The position numbers were made by a program, and so were the translations under genes. From the NCBI GenBank assembly GCA_947683425.1, contig CANTUQ010000073.1, positions 6,234,501-6,298,500 of the forward strand: a DNA stretch of 64,000 nucleotides, written 5' to 3'. The stretch comes from Excoecaria cochinchinensis (taxonomy: Eukaryota > Streptophyta > Magnoliopsida > Malpighiales > Euphorbiaceae). The notes beneath the pieces are model-generated. The model was not told the origin of the DNA. It was given only the letters and a program-made list of their open reading frames with translations, and did no database searches. This document shows positions 24,530-33,757 of this stretch, piece after piece (positions within the stretch are counted from its first letter, which is position 1; every line of letters starts with the position of its first letter).

Positions 24530-24830
24530 CTTTCTTTATCTCAAATGACTTTTCTGAGTGGTTGAATAGTAGAATACTGATGGGTCCTCTATAGTCTGCA
24601 TCAACCACTCCTGCCCCAACATCTATTCCATCTTTGAGTGCGTGTCCAGATCGTGGGGCTATTCTTCCATAAGTGCCTTTAGGAATAGATATTCCTATTT
24701 CTGTTGGAACTAATGATCTTCCTTTGGGAATAATGACAATATTTGTTGAGCTGTGCAGGTCCCATCCTGCTGCTCCTTTACTTCCTTTGGTTGGTAACCT
24801 GGCATTTTCTGAAAACATCTTGACGTAAAG
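24525..24830 (-). other. dUTPase domain within the viral polyprotein
   Basis: dUTPase hydrolyses dUTP to dUMP and pyrophosphate, keeping uracil out of newly made DNA. Visible conserved blocks of the trimeric enzyme are, in order: ARLPTKGSKGAAGWDLHSS (motif I, with the usual Tyr as Trp), YGRIAPRSG (motif II, Ser of the active site present) and the VGAGVVDADYRG block (motif III with its catalytic Asp). The hydrophobic ISILLFNHS strand with the following KGD (motif IV region) completes this side. The glycine-rich motif V lies on the far side of the Athila insertion, around 16680-16660. It sits between the coat/Cys-rich region and the protease. Most Caulimoviridae lack this domain; I recall it from only a minority of badnavirus-like genomes, which I cannot check here. 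Confidence 0.85.
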
Positions 24831-27800
24831 GAAAGATTCCTTTGGTTGGGTTTCAGCCTGTTCTTCTTCATTGATTATCCCTTTTCCTTTGCTGCTTTCG
24901 GCAATTATGTCAGGTTGATCTGGAATCTTCAAATTTACTAGATCATCCTCAAGCTGCTGGGTTAGCATCTTTTGATACCTTAAATTTTCAACCATCAGAT
25001 AGTTAATGTAAGATAGGAGTTCCTTGATGAATTCATCCTTGGTTCTGTAAACAGGTGCTTCTGCCAGTTTTGGAGTTACCCTAATATGAAAATAATAACT
25101 TGAACATAAAGGGCAACAGGTTAACTGGCATTTAGAATAGTGAATTCTCATCCTTTCATTGGTCTGTATTTGGCATAGCTGGCAATTCCTTTTTGTTGCA
25201 TCTGGAATTTCTTTATTCATTTCCCAGTGGTGCTGACAATTTTCCTGTATTTCTGGTAACTTTACTTGTTTTCTCCAACCACAATCTGCTTTCCCAAGAA
25301 CAAACCCTGTTTCTTCAAAGGGTAGGTCTTCCAGTAATGTACTGGCATTGTGGGTTGTTGATCCTGCTTCTCCTTCAGAAATACTGCATATGGCATCACT
25401 GAATTCTTCATTCATATCAATGGAAACTATATCCCATTCTTCTGGGAGATCCAAATTGTCCATTACCGCTGCTCTGACAATGTTTCCCTGATTTCTTTTT
25501 GCATTCTCGAGCAAAATGTCCTTCTTTTCCGCATATGTAGCATTTACACTTCCGAACTTTATCTTTATTTTTCCTTTTAAAAACCCTGACATGGCTATCA
25601 TGTGGTTTCCCTTTATATGTCTTTAATTTTCTCAGGCCATACCTTTTACCACTGTCATAGTAGCCCGGAACAGGTATTTTGCTACAAAAATCCAGGTCTT
25701 TAAGGCTTCTTTGAAGGGCTGCCTTTTTACACAATTCTGCCAGGTGTTGATAGGCAAAATGAATCCTTGGAAGGACTCCAATGGTGTTTCCTGGATATTT
25801 AGCTTCAAAAGCTTCCTCTATCTCTCTGCCAATTAGGGTTGGCATTTTTCTGAAAAACTTTTCTGAGAGCTCAGGACTTGAATATATTTTCCCTGATTTG
25901 GCTGCTAGAATCTTGAACTGGTTCATGAAACTAAATATATCCTTAATATTGTGACATGATAATCTTTCAAGATCAATATAAACTCTGTTTTGTTCTTCAG
26001 TTTCTCCCTGGTAAGGATCTTCAAGAATCAAAACTCTCCTTATTTGAGAGAGTATATTCTGAGTATCTTCTGCTATAGTAAGCAGTTCTTCATACTCATG
26101 GAGGAACTGACTTCTCCATTGTATCCAGACTTTCTTTTCAACTTCCCCTAATAGATTTTCAATGTACATAGCTTTTGCTCTATTATCGGACCATATTTTT
26201 TCATTGACCAGATTAAGAGTAATGGACTCCCATCTTGAAATAACATCATTGTATAGTCCAATATCATTCGGCAAAACTAACATGGCCCCCATTGTTTGTT
26301 GGGCTGAAGGCAGTGTCCATTGGCCATTATATGCTTTCCCGAAATCTTTGGTTCGTGTCCTGATTTGATCTACAGTTATTGGGTTCTGGGCTGGCCCAAT
26401 TGTAGTTGCAGGTGGGTATTGGACTGGACCCATTACTGGTTCATTGGGAGGTCTGTAGGCTGAGGTCACCGAGCTTGATAGCCCAGTTTCTTTAGGTTTT
26501 CTTATTGGGTAATCCATTAGACTTTGCAATTCTTCCATAGTGGCAACAAGATGATCATCTTGATTTGCAAATGGATTTTCCCAATCATAGCTTGATGTTG
26601 CTTCGTCTGATGATTCAGTATCCCATATAGGGTCTTCTTCTCCTTTAATGATGGTTGTTGGCAGAGCTGTTTCCTTTACGATGGTTTCTTGTTTGAATTT
26701 GATTATCCTTCCAGTTTTTTCATCATATTCTGGATTAGAAGGATGATACCATTCTGGAGGATATCTTGAACCATCATCTTCATCCCAGCCTGAAGGTTGT
26801 ATGTCCTCAATAGCAACTTTTGCACTTTCTGGTGCTGAGTATTTGACATAAAAGTCATATTTTCCACTGGGTTCTCCAAGGGTATCCCATTCTTGCTCAT
26901 ATTTCCATGGATTGTGTATCCTATCCATGTATTCCGATTCTTCTTCTTCAATAATTAGGGCAGCAATCTCCTCATCGTCTTCATCTATTATTTTATGGCC
27001 ATCTATGCTATGGCATGGATCAGACCTTTGTGCTGGTTCCCTGTAGTTATTGAATCTTAAAGAAATCGAGCCATCCGATCTACTTCTTGAGTACAGAGAT
27101 TGGGGTCGAGTTGCGGGATTCATCCTGGATGGCCTTAATCTCCACATTTGCCCTTCTAATTCCCTTGAGTTATGTGATTCTCCTGGAATTGCTCTTATCC
27201 CATTGCTGGTTAGGTAGTCAGCTACATGTTGGACATTGTACCGAAAGCTAGCAAAACTATTATTTGTTAGGCGCCCTACTAGAGATCTAGATATTAGAAG
27301 ATTGCTTTCCCCTCCTTGCCAATCATCATAACCTCTAGTCTGAATAGAGATTTGTATGTGGTTATAGAAATCCTGGATACTCGTCATCATTGCTGGTGCA
27401 ATATAAACAAGTTGAGTGCCATCTGACAGATCTACTTCCATGGTTCCTAGAATGGAACGATCTCTACGCCATCTAGTGTCTCTAAAGACTACTAAAGCTC
27501 TTGTCCCTGCATTTCTTCTATGGAGGGCATGAATTCTGATCATTATTAAACCCAAATGTATATGCTGCATACCAGCTTCTACCAGCCTTTAATAGCTTTC
27601 AGGTTCAATAAATTGCAAATCTTCCTGTTGGCCTTCTTCTACCACCCTGATTCGCCTTTCAGAATAGTGTTGATAAACCCTATGCTAGGGCTGAGAATAG
27701 CCTGAGTCATAGAGTGTTTCAGCGGGCATAAGATTTGCCCTTCTCCTCTGGGATATTCTTAGTTGGGCTTCTGGATTTAACATGCTTTCCAAAGATTGGC

Positions 27801-27973
27801 CAAATCTTCCGGGCCTCCTTTGGAGTCTCCTTTCTATATGGTGTCGCACTCTTGCTCTCCTTCTATAGCTCTTAATTTGATCTTCATAGGTAAGGATTTG
27901 AGAAGATTGGTTAGTTTGTTCTAGAATAGGAGGAGCTTGTTCCGTCTCAGTCTGAGTTCTACTCATTTTTTTT

Positions 27974-28402
27974 CTATTTATTTTTCTCCTTTTTCTGATG
28001 GGGATACTTATATGACTGCGCGTCATAAACGTACAACTTGTTGTGCCAAGGCGGGTAGACACTGTGATTAGAAGGTGCTGCCCCTCCTAAATTTACAGTA
28101 TTTAGCTTTTCCCGCAGTTGAGTAATTAATTCTTCAAGTTGTTCAGGAATTTATCTACTTTGTCTTTCCCCTTTTTGAAGTTAATCCAATTCCTCCTTTA
28201 TGAAAGAGATCTCCTGTTGCTGTTTATACAATAGCTGGATGATTGTGTTGTTTTGTTTGATCACGGTTTTGATCAAGCTGATTTGTCCTTTGGATGCTTC
28301 AAGTGTTGGTTTGACAAACCCTTGAGCAGGTTCTTCAATTGTTTCTGTGGCCTGTAAGGCTTCAAGGTATTCTTCTGTTTTGGCTGTGAGCCCCCAGCTC
28401 AT
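27974..28402 (-). pseudogene. Badnavirus-like ORF2 (virion-associated, coiled-coil protein)
   Basis: This 142-codon frame starts MSWGLTAKTEEYLEALQA and is typical in size and position for badnavirus ORF2, a nucleic-acid-binding virion-associated protein. The middle is helical (IKQNNTIIQLLYKQQQEISF), fitting a coiled coil, and the tail is basic (HQKKEKNK). Two in-frame stops, at 28181 and about 28150, interrupt it. The start codon sits in an ATGA overlap with the remains of the ORF1 stop, and its own stop lies two codons before the ORF3 start. This tight spacing is characteristic of badnaviruses and suits translation by leaky scanning. Confidence 0.85.
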
Positions 28403-28934
28403 GAAGTTATAAATTTGGTTAGATCCTTGATAAGGATTTGCACCTTTTCTACTTCTCCTTTGAGCTCAGTGGTGAGGGGGAGGGCTTGCTTTTCTGCCAA
28501 CTTGGGTTGTTCAGAGATTTCCTGCACAAGTTTTCTTGATTCAAAGTTAGAGGTTTTTGATCCTCTATTAAACTCAGAAAAGATTCAAGCTTTTTGTCAA
28601 TTTCTTCAAAATTTTTGAAGATCTGGTGTTGAAAGGTAGCTTGGTCTTCTTGAATTTTATGAAAATGCTTCAAAGAGATTTTTGAAAGAAGAGAAACTCT
28701 ATCAAAAACTACTGCTATATTTTAGCAATTTATCAAGCTTAAATCTACTAGAGAGGTAGTACAAAGATCACGGCTTACTAGTGAATGCTTTTCTTGATGG
28801 GTTTTAAAGAAGCAAGGAAATTTTGATTTTTGAACAGAGAAAGAGTTGGGAAATTCAAGATTTAGATACTCAAGGTTGGATATACGAGTTTGGGTATACC
28901 AATCTTGAATAGCTTGTTCAAACCTTACTGACAT
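28400..28934 (-). pseudogene. Badnavirus-like ORF1
   Basis: ORF1 starts MSVRFEQAIQDWYTQT, the SxRFExxIxxWY start seen in badnavirus ORF1 proteins of unknown, virion-associated function. One in-frame stop at 28722 splits it, and the same frame continues to 28449. A frameshift near 28480 follows, because another frame there (ELKGEVEKVQILIKDL) leads to the TGA that overlaps the ORF2 ATG. The estimated original length is about 178 residues. The leader of about 290 nt between the primer site and this ATG is of usual order for the group. Confidence 0.85.
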
Positions 28935-29224
28935 TAATTATATAACTGGATTTTATAGATTTATATCTGTTTTCACCTTAGCGGGTTCCCATATAGGATC
29001 AACACGCCTGTGTTTTTGGGCATGTCTAAGTCTTTTAAACAAAATATAAACTAATAATAATTCAGTTATAATAAGTAATGTTTCGCAATGAACTGGTACG
29101 TGGCTTTGTTTTCCAGATTAGGTTTTCCAGCCTATATACCAGAAGATATTGAAAAGGCTATAATAGATAGTAATACCTTTACTGTATTCCTCCCTTGAGA
29201 AAGAGGCTTAAGCTGCCATATTAA

Positions 29225-29236
29225 GCTCTGATACCA
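29225..29236 (-). other. Viral minus-strand primer site, initiator-Met tRNA type
   Basis: On the minus strand the sequence is TGGTATCAGAGC, the standard plant pararetrovirus primer site complementary to initiator methionine tRNA. It conventionally marks position 1 of the circular genome and lies about 290 nt upstream of ORF1. Confidence 0.9.
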
Positions 29237-29405
29237 TTACGTAGGGTAAGGATCGGAATCTTAGATTGGACTTTGTCTAAGATTAATAACACACTGAAAT
29301 TTTTATTGATGAGAGAGAATAGTTTACAATAAGAAAGTAGGACTTGAAGTATTTCTTCGATGCCCTGCAATCTAAAACTTACAAACTATTTAAAGACTCA
29401 AATAG
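29237..29405 (-). promoter_or_regulatory. Viral promoter and polyadenylation region
   Basis: On the minus strand, going towards the primer site, a TATA-like TTTAAATAG lies at 29394-29386 and an AATAAA at 29307-29302. This arrangement (TATA, then a poly(A) signal, then primer site and leader) matches the terminally redundant transcript of plant pararetroviruses. Upstream of the TATA-like box are the 61-bp repeats. Activity is not shown by sequence. Confidence 0.6.
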
Positions 29406-29558
29406 CAGACAAAAACAGGTGCGCTGCCACATTACACAGCTGAAAAGATAAAAACTAAAATAATGGCAAACAAAAACAGGTGCGCTACCACATCACACAG
29501 CTGGAAAGATAAAAACTAAAATAATGGCAGAAAAAAATAGGTGCGCTGCCACATCACA
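29406..29558 (-). repeat. 61-bp tandem repeats at the 5' end of the provirus (2.5 copies)
   Basis: A half unit (29406-29436) and two full units (29437-29497 and 29498-29558) match the two units at 14090-14211. On the minus strand they lie directly upstream of the viral TATA-like box, so they could act as enhancer repeats. Confidence 0.9.
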
Positions 29559-29593
29559 CTCGCCACATCACACTCATCACATCACACTCCAAA

Positions 29594-29852
29594 TTCAACT
29601 AAAAGCCATGATTGTCAGTGAAGGCCCAGACTTTCCTATATTCACCATCCACCACGCTTCGCTCGCACTCTTCCCTCACAATAGGGGCCCACGCTCTTCC
29701 GCCTCTTTTGCGTACTCTTCGGCGGCTGCTTGCTTCTTTTGGGATTCGAACTTGCGACCTCGTGTTGGATGAGTGAGTTAGATAGGCTCTGATACCATTT
29801 CAACTAAAAGTCATGACTGTCAGTGAAGGCCCAGACTTTCCTATATTCACCA
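29594..29852 (-). mobile_element. TRIM-like miniature LTR element
   Basis: Two 54-bp direct repeats (29594-29647 and 29799-29852) differ at only two positions. On the minus strand each begins TGGTGAATATAGG. Directly after the upstream repeat comes TGGTATCAGAGCC (29797-29785), an initiator-Met primer site, followed by about 150 bp without coding capacity and then the second repeat. This LTR, primer site, short interior, LTR order is that of terminal-repeat retrotransposons in miniature. The repeats do not end in CA, no target duplication was established, and a tRNA-like B-box (GTTCGAATCC) is present, so a SINE-like origin is an alternative. Confidence 0.5.
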
Positions 29853-30832
29853 TTTATCTGGAGCAATTGCATGTACTACTGCTTATACATATATTTAAGA
29901 TATGTTTCACTGATTAGAAAATATGCAGTCTTTAAAAATTTGCAATTCTTGTCTTAGATTAGGAAATCAAGCTTAAAATTGTAGCAATATTCTTCGTTTT
30001 CATTGCTAAAGTAGATGGCTTTCCACTAATTGCTCTGATTAGTATTGTAGCTAGAAAGAAAAGAAAAACTTTTGATTATCAGATCAAAAATTATAAATAT
30101 AAAACTTTTGATTTCCACAGCAATGAGGGATTATCAATTTATCATGTTAGTTTTTTTTTTCTATTATAACCAAGCCCAAGAAAAGTTAAAAACAAAAGCA
30201 AGCCCCTACGACACAATCAATAGTTCTCATGCTGACAATAAACCTTTCGGCTCGCAGTTTATGGCACCTGGATTATTCTTTTTTAAAATTTTATGTGAAA
30301 TCAAATTATTCTACTTCTTTTGTTAATTTTTGTTAATCAAGTCAGTTGCCAAGTTTCCAAATAAGTAACTCAAGTTGGAAGCATGTGACTTTAAATACTC
30401 ATTCACTTAATTATTCTATTTCTTTTGTTAATAAGCTTTAGCTATCTCTGTTATCTCCTACATCTTTTGTTTTTAAGAATCTTTCTATATGTTTGTGCCA
30501 CAAAAGATTTTAAAAAGATTTGTTATAATTTTATTCTTATACTAAAAACAAGAGAGAAAATAATTAATCTTCAAATGCTAAGTCCATAATGTAATTAACA
30601 CCATAATAAGATAGGATTGCGCAATCAGAGAGGCCGATTGGTTTGGAGCCTAGGACATGAATTCCCATATAAAAATTATAGTCTATATTTTGAAACTCAC
30701 TTGTATGCATGAGTTGAGTGTTGGACATCAGGTCAGTTTTAAATATATAAATATATGTAAATATATGTGTAAGCTTACGAGTTGTATTAGATTGTAAGTG
30801 AAATTAGAAGATTTTTTTTTTAAATTGTAAGT

Positions 30833-30835
<3 letters not shown>

Positions 30836-30882
<47 letters not shown>
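30836..30882. repeat. (AT)n microsatellite
   Basis: A pure AT dinucleotide run of about 23 units. Confidence 0.95.
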
Positions 30883-30883
<1 letters not shown>

Positions 30884-31559
30884 TGGTTTATGTACTAGAG
30901 GACGAGAAAACTTGTGTTGGAGTTTGATTTAGAATATGGTGAATGAATGTGTGATTTTAGAAGTATAAAAGACTTTTTTTTTACAAGGGGATAGGCAATA
31001 TTATAGAGGAAATTCTGCCGAAATTTCGGGAGAATTAAATGCCACATTAAGTTAGAGCCACATTTGAAGTTATTAGCTTTATTAGGAAGCATGTATTTCA
31101 ATTATTCTTATTTCGTTTAATTATGATTAATCTTTCAATTACATGTTATTAAAAGTATCATATTAACTTTTAAGGGATAATAAAGTATGTTGGTTTGTTT
31201 ACACTTATTTTATTGGCTGAAGGATTTGTTTAGTTGCCGGACTAAAAGGAGTCTGCAAAAAGTCAAATCTATTTTGGGAAATGGACAGAAGCATATAAGA
31301 TATATAAGAAAAAAATCGGTTGAATTGTTAGTTTGTATAATTAGCAATTTTAAGGTTATATTTTTCTATGCACTTTTTAAGTACTATACAATTTAATGTA
31401 CCTTTATTATATTATATTTTTTAAAATAATAATATTGGAGAATTACTATTTATATAAATTAAATTTTGAATGTTATAATAATAATAATAATAAAAAAATT
31501 AAATTGCAAATAATAATAATAATAATAAAATTAAATTGCAAATAATAATAATAATAATT

Positions 31560-31887
31560 ATAAATATTAAAATTAAATTAGCGACGGATTTTGCCGTCGT
31601 AAATTTTCTTGTTTTATGTGGCATTCTAAAAATATTATTTTGCGATGGAATTTAGCGACGAAAATATCCGTCGCTAATATTTTTTTAATCTAATGGCGAT
31701 CACTTTTGGGGGTTAATTAGCGACGATTTTTTTATCGCTATTTTTAGCAACTGTTTTGTATTTTAGTCGCAAATTTTCTTACAACGGCCGAAATAGCGAC
31801 GGGTAGTCGTTTTTTCGTTAAAAAAAATTAGCGACGAAATTTTCCTAATTAGTGACGGAATTTATAATTCCTTATTTTTTTGTAGTG
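31560..31887. repeat. CACTA right subterminal repeats and terminus
   Basis: Several TTAGCGACGG-like and complementary motifs precede the terminus TTTTTTTGTAGTG. The following GTA is the target duplication copy. Confidence 0.85.
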
Positions 31888-32345
31888 GTATCTCTTCATT
31901 TAAAAAAGACCACCAATGTCCTTAATTTCATCTCTTATCACTCCTACCCTAATAAACTTAAATTTGGCAATCGTATACGATTTGCAGTTGATATCCTAAA
32001 TGGCCATGAAGCTTCAAATGCACATGTCTTGATCGAGGTTAAAGTGTTGGGATTATATTGAGAATTGTGTTAATGGTCACCTAAGCAAAAATTACCTAAA
32101 TAGGTTTTATAATTTTTTTGAAGTCCAATTTTATATCAATATGTAGGATTTTTTATTTTGTTTTTGCATAATATGTGTACTTATTTTGTAAGGTTGAGAA
32201 AGATCTGGTGTGAAATGAAAGTGATTCATGTGTGATAGGGAGTTGAAGTAGAAATGAAGAGTTAAAAAAAAAAGTGTTAAACAAAATGGAATATGGAATA
32301 TAAACTAATAGGAAAAAAAATATTAAATTAAGACAAATAAGAATT
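31888..32345. other. Sequence between the CACTA and the LINE, no gene seen
   Basis: This AT-rich sequence is contiguous with that left of 11142 before the CACTA insertion. No coding feature or repeat was recognised. Confidence 0.5.
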
Positions 32346-32636
32346 AAGTTAAACAAAATAAAGTTTTTGAATTTCAATTTGTAATAAAAAAAAATCTTTT
32401 GAACATTTAATTATTGAGACACAAAAGCTCTTGCATTGTAAATTTGAGCTAAATTCAGTTCTTGATCCAACATCGATCCCTAGTGTTATAATTGTGGCAC
32501 GATCTTTTTTCTTTCTTCACAGCTAAAAGAATATGAGAATAGTTAAATCATTTTTCTAAGTCTTGCTCTCTAACAAGGTCTTTTTTGTTTTGTTTTCTTA
32601 TTATTTTTGTCTCATTCCTTTTGTCTTTTATCATCA

Positions 32637-33400
32637 TGGCTGTTAGGAATCATGGTAACATTGAAGGCCTTTGTTCAAACATTTCTATTGAAGATAATGA
32701 TGAACCAGGTATTGTGTTTGAAGAAGATGATTACACAATCAATTGTCGCACCTTCAATGGAGTTTAGTGGGGCATTTTCTCACTGACAAGATCATCAATA
32801 TTTAGGCAATGAAAAATACTTTAGCATCCATATAGAGACCTGTGATGGGGGTTTTATCAAAGATTTAAGCACGAATCTTTTCGTATTCCAAATTTTCCAT
32901 GAAAGTGATGTTGATTGGGTAATTGATGGTAGACCTTGGACTTTTGACAATCATTTGTTGACCTTCAAAAGATTAAAGGCTGAGGATTAACCTCATCTAA
33001 TTTCTCTTTTTAATGTCAGCATATGGGTGCAAGTTCATGATCTGCCCGTGGGTTTTATGTTCGAAAAAGTTGTTATGGGTAGTAGAAGCTTCTTAGGGGA
33101 GTTCATTGTTGCAAACCCTAATAATTTTACTGGTATATGGAAGAATTACATGCACCTTAGGGCTTTTGTGGATGTCCAAAATCCACTACAGCAGGGGATA
33201 AAGTTGAAGAAAGCAAGCGAAAGCTGGGTTTGGGTAAAGTTTTAGTATGAATGCCTCCCTACATTTGGTTCATCTGTGGATTACTGGGCCATGTTGACTA
33301 GTTTTGCATATAATTGTTCAAAAATGCTTAAGGTAATGTGAAGAAGAAATATTATGACAAAATTATAGTTCCAAATCATAAACAACAACAATCGATTGGT
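32637..33400 (+). pseudogene. LINE ORF1 remnant (DUF4283-type RNA-binding protein)
   Basis: The frame opens MAVRNHGNIEGLCSN with an acidic EEDDYTI stretch typical of plant L1 ORF1 starts. Later pieces include GRPWTFDNHLLTFKRLKA (about 32930-32985) and MQVHDLPVGFMFEKV (33027), the conserved core of plant LINE ORF1. Stops after 32767 and 33245 and missing pieces make it a pseudogene. Confidence 0.8.
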
Positions 33401-33757
33401 GGCAAATAGCTGAGGGATGCTTCCTTTGTGTCGGAGATAGAAACACCAAGGTTAGGGGAAATGATCTTGGGAAGGGTATTATGGTTGATAGGGAAGTTGG
33501 GGAGCAATTAACTGTTGTTTTTTTTGGGTAACAAACATGGCATGATCTCTAAAGGAATTATCTTCTCTGATATGGTAAATAAGCCAGTTTATCCTACTAA
33601 TTCTATTATCTACATTCCCAAATGAAGTCGCCTAGTTGATGTAAAGGATGGGGAGTTAGGTTTAAGTAATGGCCTCAATCCATTTCAATGTCTTTTCTGC
33701 CTAATTAAAAAGAAAACAATTGTCTAGGGGGTCCTATTTTCAGGCTCCCTAATCATT

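Larger units (their letters stand above)
24525..27966 (-). pseudogene. Badnavirus-like ORF3, 5' part: movement protein, coat protein, Cys-rich region, dUTPase
   Basis: ORF3 starts with MSRTQTETEQ at 27966, two codons beyond the ORF2 stop. The movement domain lies around 27570-27150 (YIAPAMMTSIQDFYNHIQIS, GGESNLLISRSLVGRLTNN). The coat region follows (about 26500-25500), with the zinc knuckle CKCYICGKEGHFAREC at 25545-25498. A second Cys/His-rich segment sits at 25241-25080. The last block is a trimeric dUTPase fold (see separate entry), cut by the Athila element. Stops at 27685 and about 27590 and one frameshift near 25500 disrupt it: the frame upstream ends at 25417, while the downstream frame is the one shared with protease and RT. 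Total ORF3 without the retrotransposon is about 5.8 kb, normal for badnaviruses. Confidence 0.9.
14090..29558 (-). mobile_element. Endogenous badnavirus-like pararetrovirus, near genome length, interrupted by an Athila element
   Basis: Read on the minus strand, the order is: intergenic region with tandem repeats, TATA-like and AATAAA signals, initiator-Met tRNA primer site, ORF1, ORF2 and ORF3. ORF3 runs movement, coat with zinc knuckle, dUTPase, protease, RT and RNase H. A small extra ORF and the same tandem repeats follow. This is the Badnavirus-type layout of the family Caulimoviridae. Subtracting the 7753-bp retrotransposon and its 5-bp duplication leaves about 7.6 kb between equivalent points of the two repeat arrays, a normal badnavirus genome size. 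The copy therefore spans a whole genome plus terminal redundancy. Several in-frame stops and frameshifts in ORF1 and ORF3 show it cannot express a full set of proteins. No target duplication was found, as expected for illegitimate recombination. Confidence 0.9.
29559..31559. other. CACTA interior right of the provirus, no gene seen
   Basis: Apart from the small LTR-like element (29594-29852), short CACATCACACT repeats (29550-29590) and a microsatellite, this AT-rich stretch shows no coding signature. ORFs of 60-85 codons here have no recognisable features. Confidence 0.6.
11142..31887. mobile_element. CACTA (En/Spm-type) transposon, 20.7 kb with nested insertions
   Basis: The left terminus reads CACTATAAAAAAATCTCC and the right terminus, reverse complemented, reads CACTACAAAAAAATAAGG. 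Both are flanked by the 3-bp direct repeat GTA (11139-11141 and 31888-31890), exactly the CACTA signature. Subterminal regions (11160-11610 and 31560-31870) are packed with direct and inverted copies of TTAGCGACGG-like motifs, the presumed binding sites of CACTA proteins. No TNP2 or TNPA-like transposase is recognisable, so it is non-autonomous. Removing the nested provirus and its own insertion leaves roughly 5.3 kb. A GC-richer stretch with AGATCTG motifs (13620-14080) remains of its interior. Confidence 0.85.

Noticed and set aside
29730..29800. tRNA gene suggested by the B-box-like GTTCGAATCC
   Set aside because: No cloverleaf could be drawn and no acceptor stem; better explained as the interior of the TRIM-like element.
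32585..33245. Host gene with DUF4283-like domain
   Set aside because: It is ORF1 of the LINE bounded by the 18-bp target duplication and followed by LINE ORF2.
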